A DNA stretch of 64,000 bases from Bacillus subtilis (GCF_008764245.1 NZ_VTQV01000009.1:43284-107283), one strand, 5' to 3'; positions 18,538 through 26,997 are shown, numbered from the stretch's first letter. The notes: generated from the letters alone by a model not told the origin. Made by a program: numbers and translations.

Positions 18538-18598
18538 CATTCGAATGACTATCTGTTACCGGTAATTTAACAGTAACAATTTTTATAGTGATTGTCAA
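18538..18598 (-). promoter_or_regulatory. Promoter with LacI-type operator (site 3)
   Basis: Minus strand: -35 TTGACA (18593-18598), 17-bp spacer, -10 TACTGT (18570-18575), 4 bp, operator TTACCGGTAAC (18555-18565), then the palindrome CATTCGAATG (18538-18547), as at site 1. It drives the binding protein gene at 18356 and lies 230 bp upstream of the divergent lacI start. Confidence 0.82.
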
Positions 18599-18706
18599 TT
18601 ACTTTTTAGAATTTTCAAACATTTTCTTTAACAAACCATTTTTTCAAAAAAATTCGGTTATCTACTGATCAAAGGTACTTTTCCTTTATAGATCATGAAT
18701 GCAATG

Positions 18707-18736
18707 TTGCACATATTCGCATATAATAGGTATGAT
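18707..18736 (+). promoter_or_regulatory. Putative lacI promoter
   Basis: TTGCAC (18707-18712), 18-bp spacer, TATGAT (18731-18736); a second AT-rich hexamer TATAAT lies at 18722. It is about 57 bp before the TTG start at 18793. No operator copy overlaps it, so autoregulation would need action from site 3. Confidence 0.55.
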
Positions 18737-18792
18737 ATATACAAATATTGAATGATTTTGGTTTTTGTAACATGAACGAGGGGGATCAGGAA

Positions 18793-19815
18793 TTGGTCAC
18801 GATTTATGATATAGCCAAAAAGGCAAATGTTTCCGCGATGACGGTGTCTCGTGTTATTAATAATTCGGGAAACATTAGTCAAAAAACGAGAGAAAAAGTG
18901 GAGGCTGTTATAGAAGAGTTAGGCTATATTCCCAATAGCTCGGCACGCAGTCTAACTTCTAAAAAATCAAAGATTTTATCGCTGATGGTAACAGATATAA
19001 CAAATCCATTTTTCACAAATATTGCCCGAGGTGCTGAGGATAAGGCGATGCAAATGGGCTATCAACTAATGTTATGCAATAGTGATGAAAATGTTGACAA
19101 AGAATCGAAATATATTGATATGCTGATCTCAACGGGTACAGATGGGGTTTTAGCCGCTCCGGCAAATGATTCATCGAAAAAAAACTTACAAAAATTGGCG
19201 AAGTATAAAATCCCTTATGTTTTGATTGACCGATTTATCGAGGATTTAGCTTGTGACCAAGTTTTAAGTGATAACGAAATGACGACTCGGAGATTATTGG
19301 AGCATTTAATTAAACAAGGGCACAAAAAAATTGCGATTATCAATGGACCTTTGGAAATTGCCACCGCAAAGGAACGCCATAATGCCTATCTCGATACTTT
19401 GGATTTACATGAATTACCCATCAATGAAAACTGGATTCACCAAAGCCATTTTTTACGGGACAGTGATATTTCCGAAACAGTTAAAAAAATGCTTGATCTG
19501 CCTGAAAATGAACGCCCAACGGCGATTTTTGCTACGAGTAATTTCATTGCGACAAATATAGTCAGATACATGAATGAAAATCATATCAAAATACCTGATG
19601 ATATTGCAGTTGTTTGTTATGACAGTTTTCCTAATTACCTGGGCACTGAACCTTTTCTCACTTCAGCCGAACAACCATCCTATAATTTTGGTTATTTAGG
19701 CGCCCAGTTACTGATTGAACGAATTGAAAATACCGCACCAGAAACACCAAGAAAAATCGTGCTCCCATCGGAAATTCATTTTAGGGAATCGTCGGCTTTC
19801 AAGAGAACAGAATAG
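18793..19815 (+). CDS. LacI-family transcriptional regulator of the fucoside locus
   Basis: DNA-binding repressor of 340 residues. The N-terminal helix-turn-helix is clear (VTIYDIAKKANVSAMTVSR), followed by the hinge (NSSARSLTSKKS) and a periplasmic-binding-protein-like sensor domain. The likely start is TTG 18793, eight bases after GAGGGGG; ATGs at 18748 and 18772 have no ribosome site. It is the only plus-strand gene in the first 23 kb and is divergent from a binding protein gene. The three TTACCGGTAAC operators around it are its likely targets, and a sugar or sugar oligomer from the imported glycan its likely inducer; both are inference from context. Confidence 0.92.
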   Translation: MVTIYDIAKKANVSAMTVSRVINNSGNISQKTREKVEAVIEELGYIPNSSARSLTSKKSKILSLMVTDITNPFFTNIARGAEDKAMQMGYQLMLCNSDENVDKESKYIDMLISTGTDGVLAAPANDSSKKNLQKLAKYKIPYVLIDRFIEDLACDQVLSDNEMTTRRLLEHLIKQGHKKIAIINGPLEIATAKERHNAYLDTLDLHELPINENWIHQSHFLRDSDISETVKKMLDLPENERPTAIFATSNFIATNIVRYMNENHIKIPDDIAVVCYDSFPNYLGTEPFLTSAEQPSYNFGYLGAQLLIERIENTAPETPRKIVLPSEIHFRESSAFKRTE

Positions 19816-19886
19816 GAATGCCACTGGGCCGCGAAGTTTAAGCTGCGGACTTTGTTCCCGAAGAATGTAGACTCCGAACCAAAAAT

Positions 19887-19925
19887 AGAAAGCCGACAAT
19901 CTTCTTGATAGGAGATCACGGCTTT
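19887..19925. terminator. Bidirectional stem-loop between convergent genes
   Basis: AGAAAGCCG (19887-19895) faces CGGCTTTTTC (19919-19928), with T runs outward on the plus strand. It separates lacI (ends 19815) from the NAGPA-domain gene (ends 19985). Confidence 0.65.
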
Positions 19926-19984
19926 TTCTCTCATTCCATATCCGAATTTTTATTGGTCAGTAGTGATTACCTTTTGCGCTTTTC

Positions 19985-22108
19985 TTATTCACTGCATTTC
20001 GTTTCGCCGTAAACCGCACGAATTTGGTCAATGTATAAGGTGCCTGTTGTTTTTCGTTCGTCATTGGTCGCCAGATAGCGAAAGGGAATTTCCATTTTTA
20101 AGGGAAGTGGGCGACCCTTAGGAAGTTCGGCCTCTACATATTGCCACCCTTTCCAATCGACGCCTTGCTTATTATCTGTATAATCAATGGCGAAAGCTTG
20201 ATCTTTGCCATCCCGTAACTGTGCTCTTAGCCAATGTCCTTGCCCATCTCCATAGACCCACATCGCTATTTTATTTGGATAACCCTCTAATGCAACCATT
20301 TGCTTCGGAAAAGCATATACGCCAGAAATTCCCTTTTGATTTAAAAAATTGTAATCGATTCGCAATGCATGATGTCCGAAACGAACGGGATCAGTTGGAC
20401 TTGTGGCTACTGCCAAATTGATAGCTGTACAACGATCCCCTTTTATTTCCCAATTATCAATCCCATTTTCAAAGTCCTCCAGCAAAAACGGTTCTTTTCC
20501 TACCTCCACCTTCAATGAAGCACTCACTTGCCCATAGCTAACAGTGACCGTACCTTGACCACTTTGTGCAAAAGCTGTAAATATTCCGCTTGGATCGATT
20601 TTTCCGACCGTTCCAGCAAATTTCCACTCTAAACATGCAGGGTCAAAATTCACCTTTTTCCCCTTATAAAAGGCCAATACGTCTAGTTGATACACCATAC
20701 CATGATCAATGGTTATTTCTTGTTGAGGAAACGCGAGCTCTGTTAATTGATTCACCACTTTAATTTTTCCAGTACGACCAGTTACACCAGCAGAAGCAGC
20801 ACTAATAAAACCTTCTCCTGGCTCAGAACCTGCGATCAATTGACCTTGACCCATTATCTCTCCGATGTTCCCTTCAACAGACCAGGTGATTTCTTCTTCG
20901 ATTGGGTGAGGTTGATAGGACGCATCGATTCCCTTGGCCATAAAGGTATGCTTGCTTCCTGCAAGAATAATCAAGTGTTGGGGTCTAATCACCAGTTGGG
21001 AAAGGGAGCCTGCCTCCTCCTTGCTAATAAGGAGAAGGGAGTTCGCTACCTCCCGTTCAGCGCCGTCCGATGGTCGATTGACGATCGTTGCCCGTAAATC
21101 CCCCGGCTGCCTCACTAACATTGTTGAGGAACCGCCGCCATCGAAATTCAGCGCCTTAACCGCTTCTAGTTTCACCATCAGCTCTGCTAATTCTTTAATC
21201 GTAACACCTTCACTATAACCTGGTTGTCGCCCATCGACCACCACTAGAAAAATCGAGCCATCTTGTTTGATCCCAACCGCTGTTCTTGGGGCGATCGTAT
21301 CACCTGCTGCTTCGGCGTTCTCACAAATCAAACCATTATCCACAAGGAGGCGATTCCCTCCTACAGCTTCTGTTACATCTGCCCATTCTCCTGCCAGTAC
21401 AAATGAACATTCTACTTGATCTCCTACCTTGACGTTTTGCCGCAACCATTTGGCTGCCATTCCACTTCCTGAGAAAACAATTTGCCCCTTTTTTATCGGG
21501 TTATTTCCTTTACCCTCTACAAGTTTTAAAACCGTTCCTTTCACCGAACAACCAGATTGGACTTTTCCTTCATCCATTTCAATTAAACCCTCTATTCCAT
21601 CATCATCTGTCCCGGTCCGTTCCGCAAAATTTTCTGTATAGAGCACCAATTGATCTTCTCTTCGGTCTTTGTTTACGGTAACGGTACATGGATCAGTATA
21701 AACATGATGATTTATTTTTACTTTTACAGATAATTCTGGTATGCCAATGATTGCTTTCCCACTGTCTTTAAAGCCAATGGCTGTTTTATGATTGGGAGCT
21801 GTTAAAAGTTGACCTTGATGAATCATTAGATTTAAAGGCAAACCATTGACCATATTATAAAAGTCAGCATTGACGGCTGCGATCACTCGATGCCCTGTTT
21901 GACAAACAGCCGCCGCCTGCTCGGTTGTCTTTTCCATCCCAATTACTTTTTTGCTTGTAAGGCCGGCTTCAAAGAAAAGCTGCTTTTGCCCAGGTTGCAC
22001 TTCAATAATCTGGATTTGCTGTTTGCCGGAATGACATATAATCTGCCGAGACCATTGCCGAACCCCCGGCGCAATCTGTTGACGAAAATCTTCGAAGGAC
22101 ATTTCCAA
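19985..22108 (-). CDS. Phosphodiester glycosidase (NAGPA) domain protein with C-terminal sugar-binding-like module
   Basis: Large protein of 707 residues. The NAGPA domain (about residues 85-375) has the signature segments AAVNADFYN, IAPRTAVGI, VVVDGRQPGYSEG and ALNFDGGGSSTM; such domains cleave sugar phosphodiesters. Residues ~380-525 look like Ig-like bacterial repeats, and ~540-700 like a jelly-roll binding module (LEDFENGIDNW to LYIDQI). Surprisingly, the N-terminus (MEMSFEDFRQQ) is no signal peptide, although relatives are usually exported. TTG 22108 or ATG 22102 could start it behind GAAAGG. It is 14 bp downstream of a binding protein gene, in one operon. Its substrate in this locus is unknown. 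Confidence 0.85.
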   Translation of the reverse strand: MEMSFEDFRQQIAPGVRQWSRQIICHSGKQQIQIIEVQPGQKQLFFEAGLTSKKVIGMEKTTEQAAAVCQTGHRVIAAVNADFYNMVNGLPLNLMIHQGQLLTAPNHKTAIGFKDSGKAIIGIPELSVKVKINHHVYTDPCTVTVNKDRREDQLVLYTENFAERTGTDDDGIEGLIEMDEGKVQSGCSVKGTVLKLVEGKGNNPIKKGQIVFSGSGMAAKWLRQNVKVGDQVECSFVLAGEWADVTEAVGGNRLLVDNGLICENAEAAGDTIAPRTAVGIKQDGSIFLVVVDGRQPGYSEGVTIKELAELMVKLEAVKALNFDGGGSSTMLVRQPGDLRATIVNRPSDGAEREVANSLLLISKEEAGSLSQLVIRPQHLIILAGSKHTFMAKGIDASYQPHPIEEEITWSVEGNIGEIMGQGQLIAGSEPGEGFISAASAGVTGRTGKIKVVNQLTELAFPQQEITIDHGMVYQLDVLAFYKGKKVNFDPACLEWKFAGTVGKIDPSGIFTAFAQSGQGTVTVSYGQVSASLKVEVGKEPFLLEDFENGIDNWEIKGDRCTAINLAVATSPTDPVRFGHHALRIDYNFLNQKGISGVYAFPKQMVALEGYPNKIAMWVYGDGQGHWLRAQLRDGKDQAFAIDYTDNKQGVDWKGWQYVEAELPKGRPLPLKMEIPFRYLATNDERKTTGTLYIDQIRAVYGETKCSE

Positions 22109-22121
22109 CTCTACCTTTCTA

Positions 22122-23417
22122 TCACTCTTTTCCCTGCATTTCTTTTACCACCGTTTCATATTCATCTTTCAATTTGCGAATAAATGTCACGGTGTCTTCA
22201 TTTGATTGTAAAAACTCATTTGCTTTTCCATTCATAAACCCCAATAAAGGTTCATCATATTTGGAGTATGGTGGAACAGGCGCCAACTTTTGCGTGAATG
22301 GCGCTCTTGCATTATAGTTGTTTTCATATTGTTCAACGATCTGACTGCCAAATTCATCAAATGCTGTTGTATCTTCGATCGTTGGTGGGCTGCCAGCACG
22401 TGATAATACTTTCTGCCCTTCCGGACTAGCTAAATGGGCAATGACTTTAAATGCTTCATCTGGATGCTCACTTTGTTTAGTAATATTAAAAGATAGAGCA
22501 ACAGCCGATGGGCCAATATTAGGGAGATCCTTCCAAACAGGAGTTGTGACCATATCAAAATTAAATCCGTCTACAGGAGCAATAAGTGGCAAATGTGTAG
22601 CACTTGCTACCCACATGGCAATATTTTGTTGATTTTCATGGAACCCATCTGGCTTATCTTCATCGACCTCTTGCATCCCGGGAATATCTCGGATGCTCGC
22701 TAATAAATCAAAATATTGTTTTGTCCGCGGATCATCTGCAAATAAAACCTCTCCCGTTTTCGGATCTGTCCCAGGTATGCTCAATTGTTTATAAGGTATA
22801 TTCGTCGCCCAATTGAGGATTTGCACGCCTTTGTATTGAATACCATCACGTTCATCAGTCAATTTCCGGGCAAGATCAACGACCTCATCCCAAGTCATGC
22901 CGTCTGTTGGGTAATCTTCACCAAACTTATCAAAAATATCTTTATTATAATACATAGCCGTCATACTCACTTCGATTGGCAATCCATATAATTGCCCTTC
23001 TCCGAGGGGATCATACGCGCGTAAATCCTCTACAATTCCTTCTCGAAAAATGCCTAAGTCGAATTTATGTTTTTCAATTAACTCATCAACCGGCATAAGT
23101 AAATCCAAATTTTCAATATACTCAACAGATGGTGCAACGGTGATAATATCCGGGACTTCCCCTTTAGCAAATAGCTCCTGAAGCTGATCAATATCAGCTG
23201 GATTCCCTTCCATTAACTCTAAATTAATATCAGGAAAAGCATCACTAATCTGATCCTTAAAGCGATTCTTGAACACTTCTTCATCGACCGCGATCAGCAT
23301 CTTCAACGTTACCTTTTCATCCTGTTCATTTTCTTTCACCGTTTTTTTCGAACATCCAATTAAAAGTATTAAGCTAAGACCTATAACGAGGATAGATAAC
23401 CAGAATTTTTTATTCAT
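22122..23417 (-). CDS. Solute-binding lipoprotein, MalE-like (no cognate permease nearby)
   Basis: Sugar-binding protein of 431 residues with a lipoprotein signal (ILLIGC-S). The mature domain carries YPTDGMTWDEVVDLA and TDPKTGEVLF, family marks shared with the binding proteins at 6350, 9527, 15551 and 17019. ATG 23417 follows GTAGGGGG at some distance. A perfect cre box lies 41 bp upstream. It pairs with the NAGPA gene, so the ligand may be a phosphodiester-containing or otherwise decorated oligosaccharide; this is inference. No permease is encoded next to it. Confidence 0.92.
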   Translation of the reverse strand: MNKKFWLSILVIGLSLILLIGCSKKTVKENEQDEKVTLKMLIAVDEEVFKNRFKDQISDAFPDINLELMEGNPADIDQLQELFAKGEVPDIITVAPSVEYIENLDLLMPVDELIEKHKFDLGIFREGIVEDLRAYDPLGEGQLYGLPIEVSMTAMYYNKDIFDKFGEDYPTDGMTWDEVVDLARKLTDERDGIQYKGVQILNWATNIPYKQLSIPGTDPKTGEVLFADDPRTKQYFDLLASIRDIPGMQEVDEDKPDGFHENQQNIAMWVASATHLPLIAPVDGFNFDMVTTPVWKDLPNIGPSAVALSFNITKQSEHPDEAFKVIAHLASPEGQKVLSRAGSPPTIEDTTAFDEFGSQIVEQYENNYNARAPFTQKLAPVPPYSKYDEPLLGFMNGKANEFLQSNEDTVTFIRKLKDEYETVVKEMQGKE

Positions 23418-23457
23418 CTAATCCGACCCCCTACTTATTAATTTAGCGCAAAAGGCT

Positions 23458-23472
23458 ATGGAAACGCTGCCA
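23458..23472 (-). promoter_or_regulatory. cre box (CcpA)
   Basis: ATGGAAACGCTGCCA matches WTGNAANCGNWNNCW at every position. It lies upstream of the binding protein start at 23417. Confidence 0.7.
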
Positions 23473-23743
23473 ATTATGCCGTTTATCTACAACCTCCTTT
23501 TAACCTGTATATCTCTTTTTTCATTCGTGAACTAAGAACTGTAAGTGAGGAATTTTTTTTGTATATCACTGCAATTTATCATTCACTTTTTATATTAACC
23601 TATTTAACATTGGCTGTAAACCATCGTTACACTTTTGTACAAGTATATTTGACATTTAATTTCAAAGGTGAAAAGCCGTTGCTTTAATATTCAAACCTTA
23701 AATCCGTGAATATACGGATTTTTTTATTTATCTAACTTGCTTT
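23473..23743. other. AT-rich intergenic region with an orphan terminator
   Basis: No gene recognised. A hairpin at about 23700-23727 (AATCCGT/ACGGATT plus T7) is a good plus-strand terminator with no plus-strand gene before it; a TTGACA at 23646 lacks a convincing -10. Confidence 0.4.
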
Positions 23744-23777
23744 CCCTACACACTTATGTTAAATTTTGTGTGTAGGG
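23744..23777 (+). promoter_or_regulatory. Inverted-repeat operator of the toxin-antitoxin pair
   Basis: CCCTACACAC (23744-23753) and GTGTGTAGGG (23768-23777) are perfect 10-bp inverted repeats with a 14-bp gap. The right arm overlaps the ribosome site of the antitoxin, a layout suited to autorepression. Confidence 0.65.
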
Positions 23778-23787
23778 GGTGTTGAGC

Positions 23788-24054
23788 ATGGAATCTCATA
23801 TGAGAAGAAAGCAATTCCATTTGACAAAAGAAGATGAAAAGCTTTTAAAAGATTTGGCCAATAAAAAAGACGTCTCTGAAGCAGAAATTGTAAGAGAAGC
23901 TGTTCGGGAATATGCGGCAAAAAATTTACAAAAAAGTAATCCTTTACTAACAATGGCAAATGAAGCAGAGAGAGTTATGATTGACTCCGATGGGGACTTA
24001 TCTGTGAACCATGATTTTTATCTAAGGGAGATTATTGAAAATGAAGGACAATAA
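23788..24054 (+). CDS. Antitoxin, ribbon-helix-helix type (VapB-like)
   Basis: Small protein of 88 residues. The N-terminal half (MRRKQFHLTKEDEKLLKDLANKK, then SEAEIVREAVREYA) fits a ribbon-helix-helix DNA-binding domain; the acidic C-terminus would wrap the toxin. ATG 23788 is favoured: AGGGGG lies about 8 bp upstream, and the GTG at 23779 is inside that site. It overlaps the PIN-domain gene by 14 bp, the usual sign of translational coupling in such pairs. It probably represses its own promoter through the inverted repeat at 23744-23777. Confidence 0.82.
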   Translation: MESHMRRKQFHLTKEDEKLLKDLANKKDVSEAEIVREAVREYAAKNLQKSNPLLTMANEAERVMIDSDGDLSVNHDFYLREIIENEGQ

Positions 24055-24451
24055 GTATTTTATAGACACGAGTGCCTTGATCGCATTGAATGATGCAAGG
24101 GATCAATATCATACGGAGGCACGTGATATTGCTACCACTTTAAACAACTGTCAATTCTTTATCTCCGATGCGGTGATTAATGAAACTTACACACTTTTAA
24201 GGTATCGATTAGGGTTTCAAAAAGCCGCTTATTTTCTTCAAACAGTTTTATCAGGAGATTCGTTCGTTATTGCAGATGTCACGAATGCGACCAGGCTACA
24301 TACCCAGGGAATTCTTGAGCAATTTAGTGACCAAAAAATCTCCTATTGTGATGCACTAAGTGTTGCCATCATGAAAGAGATGCAAATATCTAAAATCTTT
24401 GCCTTTGATCATCATTTTGAGTTAATGGGTACTCAATTAGTTCGACCATAA
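24041..24451 (+). CDS. PIN-domain toxin (VapC-like ribonuclease)
   Basis: Protein of 136 residues with the PIN-domain acidic set: Asp9 in YFIDTSALIAL, Glu48 in VINETY, Asp104 in SYCDALS and Asp123 in FAFDHHF. PIN toxins cleave RNA, often tRNA or rRNA, using Mg2+. ATG 24041 has AAGGGAG ten bases upstream, within the antitoxin gene. All four acidic residues are intact, so it is probably active. It is flanked by unrelated genes, consistent with a small mobile stabilisation module. Confidence 0.85.
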   Translation: MKDNKYFIDTSALIALNDARDQYHTEARDIATTLNNCQFFISDAVINETYTLLRYRLGFQKAAYFLQTVLSGDSFVIADVTNATRLHTQGILEQFSDQKISYCDALSVAIMKEMQISKIFAFDHHFELMGTQLVRP

Positions 24452-24496
24452 CAAAGTCAACTTTCCTTTAGATCTTTCATCAGGTTACTGGTTTAA

Positions 24497-24529
24497 AAAA
24501 TCCTCCAGTTGAATCTTCCGAAGGATTTT
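24497..24529. terminator. Stem-loop between convergent genes
   Basis: AAAATCCT (24497-24504) pairs with AGGATTTT (24522-24529) between the toxin and modB ends. Serves both directions; moderate strength. Confidence 0.5.
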
Positions 24530-24550
24530 CCATTGCGAATGTCGTGTTGT

Positions 24551-25231
24551 TCAAGCTTGTTTGCCTCGCACGAGCAGAAGCATTAAGAAAGAGATGATGA
24601 CAATGGACGCAACCCATAACCACGCCATTTCCATATGACCTGAATCAATCGCCAAATAAATCGCTGTTGGGATGGTCTGAGTTTCACCGGGAATATTGCC
24701 GGCAAACATTAGAGTCGCGCCAAATTCCCCTAATACCCTTGCAAAGCTGAGAATACTTCCGGTCAAGAGAGATCTAAAAGCTAATGGAATAGAAATAAAA
24801 ATAAGTGTTTTCCATTCATTTGCCCCATCTACCTTAGCCGCATTTTCGAGATCTACATCAATATCTTGGAACCCAGACTTGGCTGTTTGATACATTAGTG
24901 GAAAAGAGACAACGGCCGAGGCGATGACTGCGGACCACCATGTGAAAATAATCGGCTGGTGAAAAAGCCACTCTATCCCTTGCCCTACGATGCTATTTTT
25001 ACCAAAGAAAATGATGAGCAAAAAACCCACGACTGTAGGTGGTAAAACCATCGGAAGGATAAGGATTGTTTCTAGGATCGCTTTCCCTTTAAACTTCCTT
25101 CTTGCCATCCAGCGTCCGGCGACAAGACCCGTCCCGATCACGATCAGGCTGGCGATGAAAGCAACTTTTAGTGATAGCCAAATCGGGGTCCAAAATTCTT
25201 CTGTTGCTATATTATTCAATAATGAATCCAT
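24551..25231 (-). CDS. modB: Molybdate ABC transporter permease ModB
   Basis: Membrane subunit of a molybdate/tungstate importer, 226 residues with about five hydrophobic segments. The coupling loop is LENAAKVDGANEWKTLIFISIPLA, and LGEFGATLMFAGNIPGETQT is the ModB/CysT-family signature. ATG 25231 lies within the 3' end of modA, with GAGG at 25238-25235 about 3 bp away, so translation is coupled; a TTG at 25240 is less likely. The partner ATPase ModC does not follow it, which is unusual; an ATPase must be supplied from elsewhere. Confidence 0.93.
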   Translation of the reverse strand: MDSLLNNIATEEFWTPIWLSLKVAFIASLIVIGTGLVAGRWMARRKFKGKAILETILILPMVLPPTVVGFLLIIFFGKNSIVGQGIEWLFHQPIIFTWWSAVIASAVVSFPLMYQTAKSGFQDIDVDLENAAKVDGANEWKTLIFISIPLAFRSLLTGSILSFARVLGEFGATLMFAGNIPGETQTIPTAIYLAIDSGHMEMAWLWVASIVIISFLMLLLVRGKQA

Positions 25232-25988
25232 AATCCTCAAATACCTTTAATGCAGCGTCACTTTGTACATATTGATAAAACTGTTTGGCTGCTTCACAAT
25301 GTTTGGAATCCTTTATGATCCCGACTGGATAAACGATCGGTGGATATGTATTCGGTGGAACGGTTGTCACAATCTTCACTTTGTCAGAAATCATCGCGTC
25401 TGTTTTATATACAAGCCCCGCATCTACGTTGCCCGTTTCTACATAGGATAATACTTGACGAACATCTTTTGCATAGACGATTTTCGGTTCAATTGCTTCC
25501 CACAGCCCCATTGCTTTTAATGACTCTTGCGCATATTGTCCTGCTGGCACCGAATCAGGCGTTCCAATTGAAAGCTTATCTACTTTCTCCTCTGTAAGAT
25601 CTTCTAAATTCGTCACAACATCATCTTCTATTGGGACAATTAGGACGAGTTCATTTCCCAGCAAATCTATACCATCCTTTTTTTCAATCAGTCCCTCATC
25701 TACTAATTTTTCAAACTTATCTTCGGCGGCCGAGAAGAAAAGATCTACTGGTGCTCCCTGCAAAATTTGTTGCTGTAAAGAGCCAGATCCACCATAATTA
25801 AATTTCAGTTTTACCTCAGGGTGCTTCTTTTGGTAATTTTCCTGAATCACATCCATTGCATCCTTTAAACTAGCTGCCGCTGATATCGTGATTTCAACTT
25901 GGTGATCTGTTGGAGATTCCTCTGTCGGATGGGAACATGCCGCGATCATTAAAAGTAATAGAATGATTACATTTATGCCTCTTTTCAC
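25212..25988 (-). CDS. modA: Molybdate-binding lipoprotein ModA
   Basis: Periplasmic-type molybdate-binding protein of 258 residues anchored as a lipoprotein (LLMIAAC-S). Diagnostic segments: ISAAASLKDAMDVI, KFNYGGSGSLQQQI, GAPVDLFFSAAEDKF and ARAC-free C-terminus FEDYGFIIE. The Ser residues in AAASL and GSGSLQQQ normally bind the oxyanion. GTG 25988 is chosen because GGGGAGGGG lies just upstream; ATG 26006 would start inside that site. A TATAAT -10 (plus-strand ATTATA at 26025-26030) lies upstream. Stop overlaps modB by 20 bp. Confidence 0.93.
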   Translation of the reverse strand: MKRGINVIILLLLMIAACSHPTEESPTDHQVEITISAAASLKDAMDVIQENYQKKHPEVKLKFNYGGSGSLQQQILQGAPVDLFFSAAEDKFEKLVDEGLIEKKDGIDLLGNELVLIVPIEDDVVTNLEDLTEEKVDKLSIGTPDSVPAGQYAQESLKAMGLWEAIEPKIVYAKDVRQVLSYVETGNVDAGLVYKTDAMISDKVKIVTTVPPNTYPPIVYPVGIIKDSKHCEAAKQFYQYVQSDAALKVFEDYGFIIE

Positions 25989-26095
25989 ATGATCCCCTCC
26001 CCTCATTTAAAGTGTTACGCATTCATTATATCATATGTTAAATGTTTCACTTAAATGAAAAGAGAAAGCAATCGTTTTAGGGGTAAAAGGCTAAA

Positions 26096-26118
26096 GGCGT
26101 GACAACTATCGCCACGCC
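26096..26118 (-). terminator. Stem-loop after amidohydrolase gene
   Basis: GGCGTG and CACGCC pair around an 11-nt loop, 35 bp after the stop at 26153; the minus-strand tail CTTTAGCCTTTT is moderately T-rich. Confidence 0.5.
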
Positions 26119-26152
26119 CTCTTCAGTGGGGAAATCTGTAAATTTCTTAGCT

Positions 26153-26968
26153 CTAAATTTTATAAAATTCTCTGGCATTTTCTCCAAAAACTAAAGCTTG
26201 ATCTTGGGAGAAAGTCCCCTCAACGATCTTTATCACTTCATCATAGGTTCCCGCTAACTGACAAACCGGCCAATCACTGCCAAACATGACACGCTTTGAT
26301 CCAAACACTTGGCAAACATGTTCGATGTACGGCTGAATATCAGTGGGCTTCCATGCTTGATGATCCGCTTCTGTGATTAAACCCGATATTTTACACATTA
26401 TCGATGGATATTCTGCTACTTTAGCGATTCCTTCTGCCCAAACATTCCACTCTTGCTCTTTAATATTCGGCTTGGCGCAATGATCTATCACCGCTCGTAA
26501 TGTCGGAAATTCTGTTAATAGCTCGACAATGTGTGGAAAATGTTTGGGGTAAATTAAAAGATCGATCGGAAAGTCATGCTCAATCAAAATCTTCAAGTTG
26601 CTCTTTACATCTGGCCGAAGAATCCAGCGATCATCTGCAAGATCCTGCAGCATGGGGCGAATGCCAACGAATTTCGGATGCTGTTTATATTTGGTAAATC
26701 GTTCCGGAAATGACGAATCGGCTAAATCAAGCCAGCCAACCACTCCCGCAATCGACTCATGATCCTCGGCTAGTTTTAACAAAAACTTTGTCTCTTCCTC
26801 TTTTGGGGCCGCTTGAACGACAATCGTTTGATCAATTTGATGCTTGTTTAAATGCGGTTCTAAATTCTCCGGTAAAAAATCTTTGTAAATGGCCTTCAAA
26901 TCATTTGTAGGCCAATTTGTCCATTCATTTTCTAACTGCCAATAATGCTGGTGAGCATCTATTCTCAT
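26153..26968 (-). CDS. Amidohydrolase-superfamily lactonase (L-fuconolactonase-like)
   Basis: Metal-dependent hydrolase of 271 residues from the COG3618/amidohydrolase-2 group. It begins MRIDAHQHYWQ with the HxH metal motif (His6, His8), has VVQAAPKEEETKFLL, VIDHCAKP and the late GSDWPVC motif. Relatives open L-fucono-, L-rhamnono- or related sugar-acid lactones. AGGAGG precedes ATG 26968. It lies 29 bp after an enolase-superfamily dehydratase gene; lactonase plus acid dehydratase is the expected pair of an oxidative sugar pathway, and with fucosidases nearby L-fuconolactone is a reasonable, unproven substrate. Confidence 0.85.
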   Translation of the reverse strand: MRIDAHQHYWQLENEWTNWPTNDLKAIYKDFLPENLEPHLNKHQIDQTIVVQAAPKEEETKFLLKLAEDHESIAGVVGWLDLADSSFPERFTKYKQHPKFVGIRPMLQDLADDRWILRPDVKSNLKILIEHDFPIDLLIYPKHFPHIVELLTEFPTLRAVIDHCAKPNIKEQEWNVWAEGIAKVAEYPSIMCKISGLITEADHQAWKPTDIQPYIEHVCQVFGSKRVMFGSDWPVCQLAGTYDEVIKIVEGTFSQDQALVFGENAREFYKI

Positions 26969-26997
26969 TTTTTCAACCTCCTAAAAACGGCAAACTA

